Below are positions 7,990-15,498 of a DNA stretch of 36,230 bases, piece by piece. Under the pieces are notes generated by a model, which was given only the letters and a program-made list of their open reading frames with translations, had not been told where the DNA came from and made no database searches. Source of the stretch: Corallococcus praedator (GTDB lineage: Bacteria > Myxococcota > Myxococcia > Myxococcales > Myxococcaceae); contig NZ_RAWI01000051.1 in the NCBI RefSeq assembly GCF_003612125.1, forward strand, positions 1 to 36,230. Reading direction: 5' to 3'. Both the position numbers and the translations under genes were made by a program. Numbering within the stretch: the first letter of the stretch is position 1; each line of letters opens with the position of its first letter.

Positions 7990-9288
7990 CTAGCGGCGCC
8001 CGATGCCGAAGTAGGTGAAGCCCTGCTCACGCATGCGAGCGGGCTGGAAGACGTTGCGGCCGTCGAAGACGACGGGCGACTTCATCAGCGACTTCATGCG
8101 CGCGAAGTCCGGGTGGCGGAACTCGTTCCACTCGGTGACGACGAACAGGCCGTCCACGCCCTCCAGCGCGTCGTAGGGCAGCTCCGCGTAGCGGATGCGG
8201 TCGCCGAAGACGCGCTTGGCCGCGTGCGAGGCCACCGGGTCATGGGCAATCACCTGCGCGCCCTTGCCGATGAGGCCCTCGATGACCTCGATGGACGGCG
8301 CCTCGCGCATGTCGTCCGTCTTGGGCTTGAACGCCAGGCCCCACACGCCGAACTTCTTGCCCTCCAGCGTGCCGTAGTGCTTCACGGCCTTGTTCACGAG
8401 CAGCTTCTTCTGCCGCTCGTTGGTGCGCTCCACCGCGCGCAGCAGGTCCAGCTCCAGGCCGTACTCGCGCGCCGTCGTGACGAGCGCCTTCACGTCCTTG
8501 GGGAAGCAGGAGCCGCCGTAGCCCACGCCGGGGAAGAGGAACGGGTAGCCGATGCGCTTGTCCGCGCCCAGGCCCTTGCGCACGAAGTCCACGTCCGCGC
8601 CGACCTTCTCGCAGAGCGCGGACACGTCGTTCATGAACGAGATGCGCGTGGCGAGCATCGCGTTGGCCGCGTACTTCGTCAGCTCCGCGGAGCGCGTGTC
8701 CATGAAGAGGATGGGGTTTTCGGTGCGCACGAAGGGCGCGTACAGCTCGCCCATGATGTTCCGGGCGCGCTCGGTGTCAGCGCCGATGACGACGCGGTCC
8801 GGCTTGAAGAAGTCGTCCAGCGCGGCGCCTTCCTTGAGGAACTCCGGGTTGGAGACGACGTCGAACTCCACGCTCGTCACCTTCGCGATGGCCTCGCGCA
8901 CCTTGTCCGCGGTTCCCACCGGCACGGTGCTCTTGTCCACCACCACCGTGTACTGCTTGATGGCGCGGCCCACCGCCTGCGCCGCCGCGATGACGTACTG
9001 GAGGTCCGCTTCGCCGCTCTCGCCTTCCGGCGTGCCCACCGCGATGAACACGGCCTGGGCGTTCGCCACGCCCTCCGCCAGGTTCGTCGTGAACGTGAGG
9101 CGCTTCTCCTTCACGTTCTTGCGGATCAGCTCCTCCAGACCCGGCTCGTAGATGGGAACCTGCCCATCCTGGAGCATGCGGATCTTCCGCTCATCGATGT
9201 CCACGCACGCGACGTCGTTGCCCGAGTCCGCGAAGCAGGTGCCCGCGACGAGTCCGACGTAGCCCGATCCGATAATGGCAATGCGCAT
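7990..9288 (-). CDS. ugd: UDP-glucose 6-dehydrogenase
   Basis: Ugd oxidises UDP-glucose to UDP-glucuronate with two NAD+ in the cytosol, supplying an acidic sugar nucleotide. The 432-aa protein has the N-terminal Rossmann motif G-S-G-Y-V-G (residues 7-12), VGTPEGESGEADL, the catalytic-domain TKYAANAMLATRISFMN block with Lys205, and the active-site GGSCFPKD with Cys261. The C-terminal UDP-binding domain includes GVWGLAFKPKTDDMREAPS. All expected residues are present. It lies between a nucleotidyltransferase gene (107 bp upstream) and an acyltransferase gene 2 bp downstream. A possible hairpin leader precedes it. Its presence suggests the polymer contains glucuronic acid or a sugar derived from it. 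Confidence 0.96.
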   Translation of the reverse strand: MRIAIIGSGYVGLVAGTCFADSGNDVACVDIDERKIRMLQDGQVPIYEPGLEELIRKNVKEKRLTFTTNLAEGVANAQAVFIAVGTPEGESGEADLQYVIAAAQAVGRAIKQYTVVVDKSTVPVGTADKVREAIAKVTSVEFDVVSNPEFLKEGAALDDFFKPDRVVIGADTERARNIMGELYAPFVRTENPILFMDTRSAELTKYAANAMLATRISFMNDVSALCEKVGADVDFVRKGLGADKRIGYPFLFPGVGYGGSCFPKDVKALVTTAREYGLELDLLRAVERTNERQKKLLVNKAVKHYGTLEGKKFGVWGLAFKPKTDDMREAPSIEVIEGLIGKGAQVIAHDPVASHAAKRVFGDRIRYAELPYDALEGVDGLFVVTEWNEFRHPDFARMKSLMKSPVVFDGRNVFQPARMREQGFTYFGIGRR

Positions 9289-9299
9289 TCTTGAAAGGT

Positions 9300-9366
9300 C
9301 CTGGGTTTTCGACAGGTGGCGTCATTGAACTTCTACGCCGACCCGCGCACCGAAAGAAAGCCCAGG
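9300..9366 (-). promoter_or_regulatory. Long-range inverted repeat in the ugd 5' leader
   Basis: Two 11-base arms, CCTGGGTTTTC (9300-9310) and GAAAGCCCAGG (9356-9366), pair at 10 of 11 positions, with one G-U pair possible in RNA. Inside the 45-base loop a second pair, GGCGT/ACGCC, can form. On the ugd transcript the 3' arm ends 11 bases before the ATG and includes the CCCAGGA that would be the ribosome-binding sequence. This may be a regulatory leader or simply chance. Confidence 0.35.
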
Positions 9367-9395
9367 GGCGCTGAACGCCGAGCGACCAAACAGGC

Positions 9396-10367
9396 TTATC
9401 GCCCAGTGAGGAGGCGGCGCAGCCGGTCCACGCCCCGCAGGGCGGACGCACGTCCGGGGGTGCTCACTGGACCCACCACCCCCCGGTCCAGAAGCTCCCG
9501 GGTCGCCCGCCGCAGCGGGGGCATGGCGGCGGTGGCCTGCGCCGCCGCGTCCGGGAACAGCCGCGCGACGATGGCCAGCGACGTGTACAGCGCGCGCTCC
9601 AGACCGAACGCCTCCGCCCGCTCCAGCAGTGCGGGAATCTCCATGGGTCGCGAATACACGCCGCCCATCCAGGTGGCGCCGGTGACGAGCTCGCGCAGGT
9701 CCACGAAGGACAACCACGGCACGTCGTAGCCGTGGTGGGCCTGGTCCAGCGCGGTGAGCAGGAGCGCGTCCTCCAGCTCCGGACGGAAGACGGACGCGCC
9801 GTAGACCTTCATGGGTCGGGCGCGGTCGAAGATGCCGGCCAACTGCTCACGTCGGTTCGCGCCCAGCACGTCCGAGTACAGGTAGATGGGCGTGCGGCCG
9901 TCGGACACCACGCGCGCGGCGCCGCTGTTCGTCGTGTCCGTCTCCGGGACGAACTCGTGGTTGGACAGGTAGCCGGCGAAGCCGTCCACATCCAGCCGGC
10001 GCACCAGCACCTGGATGTCCAGCACGGGGCGGAAGCCCACGTGGGGGTAGAGCGCCTCCGCGAAGGCGGCGCCGCCCAGGAGCAGGATTTTACGGCCCTC
10101 CAGCTGGTCCACGATGCGCTTGAAGTGGACCAGCTTCATCACGTTGTCGTTCACGGAGCCGGTGTAGATGGACATCATCCGGTCGCGGGCCCACTCGGGC
10201 GCCTCGCCTCCGCCCATCCGATACTCCAGGTTGTACGCGGCGAGCGGCGCCAGCCCCTGGGAGATGGCCCAGTCGACGTAGGCCTCCCAGGGCGCACCCC
10301 GGAGCTTTCCGCGCGGGGGCTCGAAGGAGGACAGGACCCGGAAGGTATCGAGGAGACTGGGCGCCAT
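9396..10367 (-). CDS. PF14907-like nucleotidyltransferase-fold protein with altered active site
   Basis: This 323-aa soluble protein resembles the uncharacterised 'nucleotidyltransferase family' (NTP_transf_5, PF14907), a pol-beta-type fold. The core is ILLLGGAAFAEALYPHVGFRP followed by V-L-D-I-Q-V-L-V at residues 115-122: the first acidic residue (Asp117) is present, but the second position is Gln119 where the neighbour at 10439 has Asp. A later block, HHGYDVPWLSFVDLRELV, also matches the family. An AGGTG element precedes the ATG. It lies downstream of the second nucleotidyltransferase (71-bp gap) and upstream of ugd. No substrate is known. It might be a regulatory or catalytically weak partner. 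Confidence 0.72.
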   Translation of the reverse strand: MAPSLLDTFRVLSSFEPPRGKLRGAPWEAYVDWAISQGLAPLAAYNLEYRMGGGEAPEWARDRMMSIYTGSVNDNVMKLVHFKRIVDQLEGRKILLLGGAAFAEALYPHVGFRPVLDIQVLVRRLDVDGFAGYLSNHEFVPETDTTNSGAARVVSDGRTPIYLYSDVLGANRREQLAGIFDRARPMKVYGASVFRPELEDALLLTALDQAHHGYDVPWLSFVDLRELVTGATWMGGVYSRPMEIPALLERAEAFGLERALYTSLAIVARLFPDAAAQATAAMPPLRRATRELLDRGVVGPVSTPGRASALRGVDRLRRLLTGR

Positions 10368-10407
10368 GGTGCGGCACCTTTAATGGTCCGGGCCCATCCG
10401 CCGCAAT

Positions 10408-10426
10408 GACCGTCTTGCACACGGTC
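10408..10426 (-). other. Hairpin between the two nucleotidyltransferase genes
   Basis: GACCGT and ACGGTC form a perfect 6-bp stem with a 7-base loop in the 71-bp gap between the two genes. It has no following T-run. It could be a weak attenuator or processing site that separates expression of the two halves of the operon. Confidence 0.3.
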
Positions 10427-10438
10427 CAGCCGAGCACC

Positions 10439-11461
10439 CTACCCGCCGCGCGCCCAGTGCCCTCGCAGCCGTCGGAGCGCGTAGCGCACCATGGGCCGGG
10501 CCCGGGGCGCCAGCGCGAGCTTCGCGGCCACCCAGGCCGGCTTGTTCCGGGCCAGCTCCGAGTCCACGAGCCGGGGCCCGGAGAACAGCCGGGTCGCCAG
10601 CGCGCGCTGCCACCCCGGTGGGGCCAGGGCCTGGAGCACGCGCTGCGGCACGGGCGCGTCCAGCAGCCGGTGCGCGGCGTCCCAGGCGTACCAGACGAGG
10701 TGGGGCAGGCCCGTCTCCTTCGCGCGCGCCACCACGCGCTCCCAGTCCAGGTGGGGCTTCGCCCGCGCCAGCAGCTTCAAGTCGAAGAGCCACGTCAGCC
10801 GCTGCAGCAGGTGGTTGCTCGCGTGGAGGGCCAGGTACACGGCCTCGTCCTCCGCGCACAGGTAGCGCACGCGCAGGCCGTCCAGGTCCGCGTCCTCCGC
10901 GCGGGCCACCAGCGCGTCGCCCTCCAGTGCCTGCCCGTAGCCGGCGAGTGCGCGGTAGTGCAGTTCCACCAGCCCCGCGGGGCCGGTGAGCTCCACATGG
11001 TGGGTGTCGTCGCGGTCGCCGTCGCCGGGCTTCGTCGTCAGGCCCAGCCCTTCCAGGGCGTGCACGGCGCACAGCACGCGGGCGCGCGGCACGAGCAGGT
11101 CCACGTCCGTCGTGGCCCGGAGCAGCGGCTCCGGGTAGAGCCTGCGGGCCAGGCCATAGCCCTTGAGCAGCACCGGCACCACGTCCACCGCCGCCAGGGC
11201 CTCCACGCTGCGCAGCAGCAGCGCCCGCACGCGCATGCCCCGGGCCGCGCCCGCCAGTGACTCGCGGCGCAGCAGGGCCCGCGCTTCTTGGGGAAGTTCC
11301 AGCTCCGCGCGGGTCAGCGCGTGTTCGACGAAGCCCGCGAGGCCGTGGCGCACGGCGGCCTTCACCAGCGCGTCCGCTTCCTCCGGGAGCACGGGCGAGT
11401 CGGGGGCCTCCGGCCAGGACTTCAGCAGCGTCAGCAGGGCCGAAGGAGGAGCCGGACTCAC
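10439..11461 (-). CDS. PF14907-like nucleotidyltransferase family protein
   Basis: This 340-aa soluble protein has the hallmarks of the NTP_transf_5 family: VLLKGYGLARRLYP (about 97-110) followed by TTDVDLLVPR, which supplies a D-x-D pair (Asp119, Asp121) for metal binding. A downstream LHASNHLLQRLTWLFDLKLLAR block fits the family's His...Asp helix. Such genes recur in polysaccharide loci, but no reaction is established; sugar or protein nucleotidylation is possible. Start GTG 11461 lies five bases after the WecA stop, so the two are probably translated from one message. It is about as long as the next gene's product, and the two look like diverged paralogues in tandem. Confidence 0.78.
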   Translation of the reverse strand: MSPAPPSALLTLLKSWPEAPDSPVLPEEADALVKAAVRHGLAGFVEHALTRAELELPQEARALLRRESLAGAARGMRVRALLLRSVEALAAVDVVPVLLKGYGLARRLYPEPLLRATTDVDLLVPRARVLCAVHALEGLGLTTKPGDGDRDDTHHVELTGPAGLVELHYRALAGYGQALEGDALVARAEDADLDGLRVRYLCAEDEAVYLALHASNHLLQRLTWLFDLKLLARAKPHLDWERVVARAKETGLPHLVWYAWDAAHRLLDAPVPQRVLQALAPPGWQRALATRLFSGPRLVDSELARNKPAWVAAKLALAPRARPMVRYALRRLRGHWARGG

Positions 11462-11466
11462 GGGGC

Positions 11467-12954
11467 CTACCGCCGCATGGCGATGATGCGCCCGGGTGCG
11501 GCGGCTTCCAGGGCCGCGAGCTGCACGGTGCGCTCGGCCACCGCGTCCGCGACCACCTCCAGCGCCAGCTCCTCGTCACGGTCGATGGCGCCACGTCCAT
11601 CGCACCAGCTCAGGTGCAGCGTGCCGAGCAGGGCCTCGCCGTCCTTCACCTCGACGCGCACCTCCAGCGGGGAGGACGTGCCGGCCTCCGGACGCTGCGC
11701 CTCGAAGACGACGCCCTCCGTGTCCACTTCGTGCGGGCGGCGCAGGCGCAGCGCCTGTTGGGCCGCGCCCAGGCCCTGCGCCAGGGGGCGCACGGCGTTC
11801 CACACGTCCTGGAGCGAACCGGCCGCGCGCACCGCGCCGGTGACGGCCTTCACCAATGTGCGCAGCTGCTGGTTGCGCTGGCGCGTCTGCTGGACGGAGC
11901 CCGCGTGGCGCATGTCCAGGTAGCCCAGCTTGCGCATCAGCACCACGATGACGACGCCCATGCCACAGAGCAGCACCGCGCTCTGGAAGCTGTTGGCGAA
12001 GTGGAGCCCCAGCGCGGTGAGCATGAACAGCATGCACAGCCCGTAGAGCACCAGCACGGTGCTTCGGTGGGTGAGCAGCAGGCGGCTCATCAACCGGTGA
12101 TGGATGTGTTCCTTGTCCGCGCTGAACATGGGTCTGCCCAGGAGCGAGCGGCGCACCATGGCCAGCAGCGTGTCCATGATGGGCAGGCCCAGCGCCATCA
12201 CCGGAACGAGCAGCGCCACCGCGGTGCCGCTCTTCGACGACGTCTTGATGGACACCGCCGCGAGCACGAAGCCCAGGAACATGCTGCCCGTGTCCCCCAT
12301 GAAGATGGAGGCCGGGTTGAAGTTGAACACCAGGAACCCGAGGATGGCGCCCGCGAGCGCCGCCATCAGCAGGCACAGCAGCACGTCCCCGCGCACCAGC
12401 GCGAGCAGGAAGTGGGTGCCCACGCCGAAGAACGCGACGCCGCCCGCCAGCCCGTCCAACCCGTCGATGAGGTTGAGCGCGTTGATGACGCCCACCACCC
12501 ACACCACCGTGAGCGGCAGGCTCAGGAACCCCAGCGACAGCTCCGCGCCGAAGGGATTGGCGAGCACTTCGATGCGGAAGCCCAGCGCGTACAGGCTCAG
12601 CGCCACCGCGAACTGCACGGAGAACTTCAGCTTCGCGTCCGCGCCCTTCAGGTCGTCGTAGAGCCCCAGCGCCGCGATGAGCGCGCCGCCGACGAAGAGC
12701 CCCACGATGAGGTCCGTCTGCGCGAGGAACTGGAGGCCCACGCCCGTGTTCACGAGGAACAGCGCGCACAGCGGCGCGAAGAAGCCCCCCACGATGCCGA
12801 TGCCCCCCAACCTCGGGACGGGCCGCACGTGCACCTTGCGGCTGGAGTTCGTCGGGTCCAACCACCCCCACGCGAGCGCACGCTCACGGACGACCCACGT
12901 CAGCGCCAGCGCCACGAGGAGCGAAACCAGGAAGGCAGCGAAGAAGGTCGTCAT
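11467..12954 (-). CDS. WecA/MraY-type undecaprenyl-phosphate sugar-1-phosphate transferase with C-terminal extension
   Basis: This inner-membrane enzyme would start repeat-unit synthesis by moving a sugar phosphate (often HexNAc-1-P) from a UDP-sugar to undecaprenyl phosphate. Family motifs are complete: RPVPRLGG (44-51), GLYDDLKG with Asp100/Asp101, NALNLIDGLDGLAGG (158-172), FMGDTGSMFLG (218-228) and the HIHHR loop (283-287). About ten membrane segments span residues 1-340. Residues 350-495 form a soluble tail not present in ordinary WecA (about 350 aa), containing an amphipathic helix and an alpha/beta stretch of unknown family. ATG 12954 is chosen because the hydrophobic N-terminus starts there; the frame is open to 12987. 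It sits upstream of the nucleotidyltransferases. Confidence 0.92.
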   Translation of the reverse strand: MTTFFAAFLVSLLVALALTWVVRERALAWGWLDPTNSSRKVHVRPVPRLGGIGIVGGFFAPLCALFLVNTGVGLQFLAQTDLIVGLFVGGALIAALGLYDDLKGADAKLKFSVQFAVALSLYALGFRIEVLANPFGAELSLGFLSLPLTVVWVVGVINALNLIDGLDGLAGGVAFFGVGTHFLLALVRGDVLLCLLMAALAGAILGFLVFNFNPASIFMGDTGSMFLGFVLAAVSIKTSSKSGTAVALLVPVMALGLPIMDTLLAMVRRSLLGRPMFSADKEHIHHRLMSRLLLTHRSTVLVLYGLCMLFMLTALGLHFANSFQSAVLLCGMGVVIVVLMRKLGYLDMRHAGSVQQTRQRNQQLRTLVKAVTGAVRAAGSLQDVWNAVRPLAQGLGAAQQALRLRRPHEVDTEGVVFEAQRPEAGTSSPLEVRVEVKDGEALLGTLHLSWCDGRGAIDRDEELALEVVADAVAERTVQLAALEAAAPGRIIAMRR

Positions 12955-13038
12955 GCAGGGAGCGTCTGTCCCTATCGTGACGGCCAACAGTGCAGCGCGT
13001 CAATGTCCTGGTCCCACGGGGCGGAAAGGCGTGCCTGC

Positions 13039-14187
13039 CTACTTGCTGCCAGCAGTCCTGGCGTCCAGGAGCCCTTCGTAGAGCCCCCGGGTGCGCGCGG
13101 CGATGTCGGGCCAGGTGAGACCCTGGACCCGGGCCTGCGCTTCTCTGCGCAGCGCGTACCGCTGGAGCGGATCCGCCGCGAGCGCGCGCACCGCCGCCAC
13201 CAGCGCGTCCACATCCCCGACGGGCACGAGCAAGCCCGTGTGCCCGGGATGCACGACGGACGGCGCCACCCCCACCGGGGTGGACACGGGCACGAGCCCC
13301 GACGCCATGGCCTCCACCAGCGCCATGCCGTAGCCCTCCGCGTGGCTGGGGAAGAGCAACACCTCTTCGCGTGCGAGCAGGCCGGGCAGCGTCGCGTGCG
13401 CGTAGCCCGGCACCACGCGCAGGTGGGGCTGGACGGACGGGGGGAAGGCGGCGCGGACCTCGGGCTCGGGGGTGCCGGTGCCGTACAGGGTCAGCGTGAA
13501 GGCCACGCCGAGCGCGTGCAGGCGGCCCGCCGCGGCGATGACGTCCTCGCGGCCCTTGCGCTGGATGAAGGTGCCCACGGTGGCGAGGCGCAGGGGGCCT
13601 TCCGCCAGCGGCTCGGGCAGGGGCAGTCCCTGGAAGGCCTCACCGAGCCCGTGGGGGATGATGCTCAGCTTTGAAGCGGCGACGCGCAGCCGCTCCCGCG
13701 CGTAGGCGGCGTCCGCTTCGTTGAGGAGCACGGCGTGGTCCGCGAGCCGCAGCGACTGCGCCACCTCCCAGAGGCGGAAGCCGCCGTTGTAGAGCGGGTA
13801 CTTCCAGCTCAGGCGCGCCTTGCCCTCGCGCGCGTCGGCGCGGAGCTGTTCGGAGACGGTGTGCTCCAGGCCGTGGCTGCGGGTCACCAGCGCGTGACGG
13901 CGGGCCGCCCCGGGACGTCCGGCGCGCGCCCAGGGCCAGGCATCTCCGGTGGTGACGTCCAGCACGTCGTACCGGCGCGCCACGCGGGCCAGGTGCGCGG
14001 AGAGCTTCCACGGGAAGCGCAGGTTGTGGAGCGCGGTGTGGTGCTGCTCGCCGGGAAAGGCGTCTCCGTAGCCGTAGTAGTCCACGGTGCAGCCCTGGGC
14101 CTGGAGCGCGCGGCCCAGCGCGAGCGTCACGCCGGGGGCGCCCAGGTCCTGGGACAGGGGATGGTGGATGGCCAGGAGCACGCGCAT
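13039..14187 (-). CDS. Glycosyltransferase family 4 protein
   Basis: A GT-B fold retaining glycosyltransferase of 382 aa, soluble or membrane-associated in the cytoplasm. The N-terminal acceptor domain begins MRVLLAIHHPLSQDLGAPGV. The C-terminal donor domain starts with LRLATVGTFIQRKGRED (near 200) and contains the E-x7-E motif EGYGMALVE followed by AMASGLVPVSTPVG. It lies 10 bp after the acyltransferase gene and 84 bp before wecA, all on the minus strand. The sugar donor cannot be deduced. It would add one residue to the lipid-linked repeat. Confidence 0.9.
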   Translation of the reverse strand: MRVLLAIHHPLSQDLGAPGVTLALGRALQAQGCTVDYYGYGDAFPGEQHHTALHNLRFPWKLSAHLARVARRYDVLDVTTGDAWPWARAGRPGAARRHALVTRSHGLEHTVSEQLRADAREGKARLSWKYPLYNGGFRLWEVAQSLRLADHAVLLNEADAAYARERLRVAASKLSIIPHGLGEAFQGLPLPEPLAEGPLRLATVGTFIQRKGREDVIAAAGRLHALGVAFTLTLYGTGTPEPEVRAAFPPSVQPHLRVVPGYAHATLPGLLAREEVLLFPSHAEGYGMALVEAMASGLVPVSTPVGVAPSVVHPGHTGLLVPVGDVDALVAAVRALAADPLQRYALRREAQARVQGLTWPDIAARTRGLYEGLLDARTAGSK

Positions 14188-14197
14188 GCAGGGGGCT

Positions 14198-15367
14198 TCA
14201 TAGCAGGCCGGTGGAGGCGGACAGCGGCCGTGGACGGGGCCGTGACAGCCGGTTGCGGAGCCAGCGCCGCGCGGGCTCCTCCAGCCACGCGAAGACCGCC
14301 AGCGACACCACCACGAAGGACGTGATGGCCAGCGCGCTGTAGCCCCACGGCGCGCGCCGCTCGAGGCCGATGCCGGACAGCCGCTCCGCCGCGCGCGTGT
14401 AGAAGGCCAGGGGGATGTGGAGGATGTAGAGCGCGTAGCTGGCCTCGCCCAGGCGCACCACGGAGGCGCGCGACAGGAACGCCGCGAGCGGACCGTGCCC
14501 CGTCGCCAGCGTCCACAGGAGCCAGGCGAACACCGGCGTCAGCGCCAGGTCCCGCAGGGCCCAGGCGGTCCCCATCCACGGCACCGCGAGCAGTCCCAGC
14601 GCGAGCGCCGCCGCCGCGAGGCTCCCCATCGCGGAGGCCCGTGGAAGCTCCCGGCCGCGCAGCACGAACAACCGGCCCAGCACCACGCCCAGCAGGAACT
14701 GCGGCAGCTTGATCAGCGGCGAGTATTCCCCCACCAGGAGCCACGTGTCCCGGTGCGGGGAGTCGCCCGCCAGCAGCGTGTCCCCCAGCAGCCACAGCCC
14801 GCTCAGCACCGCCGCGACCGCGCCCACCGACACGGCGGCCCACCGGAGTCCCTTCGGCCCGAGCCGCGCCACGGGCACGGCCAGCACGGGGAAGAGCAGG
14901 TAGAAGAAGGCCTCGACGGACAAGGACCAGCCCGGACAGTTCCACGCGCAGGCCGCGGGCGGCACCCACGCCTGGGTGAGGCTGAAGACCGCGGCCCCCA
15001 CGCCCAGGATGCGCTGGAGCGACGCCGGCGTGAGCCCGCCTTCCTGCCGCAGCACGAACTGGAAGAAGGGCGGCGCCGTCAGCACCAGGCCCAGCAGGTA
15101 TACGGGGTAGACGCGAGCGAAGCGCGCCGCCCAGAACGCACGCCGCGACACCTGACCGGACGACGCCTGGCCCAGGTACGCCTGCGCCAGCACGAAGCCG
15201 GACAGGATGAAGAACAGCGTGACGCTCGCCGGGCCGTTGTCGAGGAAGCCCGCGAGCCACGCGGGCCGGCCCTCACGCGGCGTCACGTGGAAGGCCACCA
15301 CATGGAGCGCGGCGAAGAAGCGGAGCCCCGTCAGGGCTGGGAGCGAGGGGCGCGGCGCGGCTGCCAT
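14198..15367 (-). CDS. Acyltransferase 3 family membrane protein (OafA/YrhL type) B
   Basis: A 389-aa multipass acyltransferase. Signatures in order: LTGLRFFAALHVVAFH near residues 13-28 with the family histidine, SVTLFFILSGFVLAQAYL, FWAARFARVYP, and CPGWSLSVEAFFYLLFP. Near the C-terminus is LGEASYALYILHIPLAFY, the usual last conserved block. ATG 15367 is chosen over an upstream in-frame start (15544) because the extra 59 residues are Arg/Cys-rich and would overlap the divergent gene. It is the first gene of the minus-strand operon leading to the GT, wecA, ugd and acyltransferase A. It resembles acyltransferase A strongly, suggesting duplication. Confidence 0.9.
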   Translation of the reverse strand: MAAAPRPSLPALTGLRFFAALHVVAFHVTPREGRPAWLAGFLDNGPASVTLFFILSGFVLAQAYLGQASSGQVSRRAFWAARFARVYPVYLLGLVLTAPPFFQFVLRQEGGLTPASLQRILGVGAAVFSLTQAWVPPAACAWNCPGWSLSVEAFFYLLFPVLAVPVARLGPKGLRWAAVSVGAVAAVLSGLWLLGDTLLAGDSPHRDTWLLVGEYSPLIKLPQFLLGVVLGRLFVLRGRELPRASAMGSLAAAALALGLLAVPWMGTAWALRDLALTPVFAWLLWTLATGHGPLAAFLSRASVVRLGEASYALYILHIPLAFYTRAAERLSGIGLERRAPWGYSALAITSFVVVSLAVFAWLEEPARRWLRNRLSRPRPRPLSASTGLL

Positions 15368-15380
15368 GGTGGAAGGGGGC

Positions 15381-15410
15381 AGTATGCGTCCCCGTGCGCG
15401 AGCCCGGCAA
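15381..15410 (-). promoter_or_regulatory. Candidate sigma-70-type promoter for the minus-strand operon
   Basis: On the minus strand a -35-like TTGCCG (15410-15405) and a -10-like CATACT (15386-15381) are separated by 18 bp, each matching consensus at 4 of 6 positions. The -10 ends 13 bases before the ATG at 15367, which would leave a very short leader. It is a weak prediction in GC-rich DNA. Confidence 0.3.
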
Positions 15411-15456
15411 CAGGCGCGGTGGGTCGCCACCCGGGCGGACGAGCACGTCGCGGTCA

Positions 15457-15470
15457 TTGCCTCGCGGCAA
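15457..15470. promoter_or_regulatory. Small dyad TTGCC-N4-GGCAA in divergent region
   Basis: A perfect 5-bp inverted repeat with a 4-base centre lies between the divergent acyltransferase genes. Its left half TTGCCT could double as a -35 for the plus strand with CACAAT (15482-15487) as -10, though the 19-bp spacer is long. GGCAA also occurs at 15406-15410 in the facing promoter candidate. Confidence 0.25.
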
Positions 15471-15498
15471 GAGGGATGGGACACAATGCCCCGGCCGC

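Noticed and set aside
10368-10378. GGTGC-G-GCACC inverted repeat before the nucleotidyltransferase start
   Set aside because: A one-base loop cannot form a hairpin, and it is too short to claim as an operator.
11257-13674. Plus-strand open frame of 805 codons
   Set aside because: It lies antisense to wecA, a nucleotidyltransferase and a GT4 gene that all have intact motifs; its translation is His/Arg/Gln-rich and lacks any recognisable fold.
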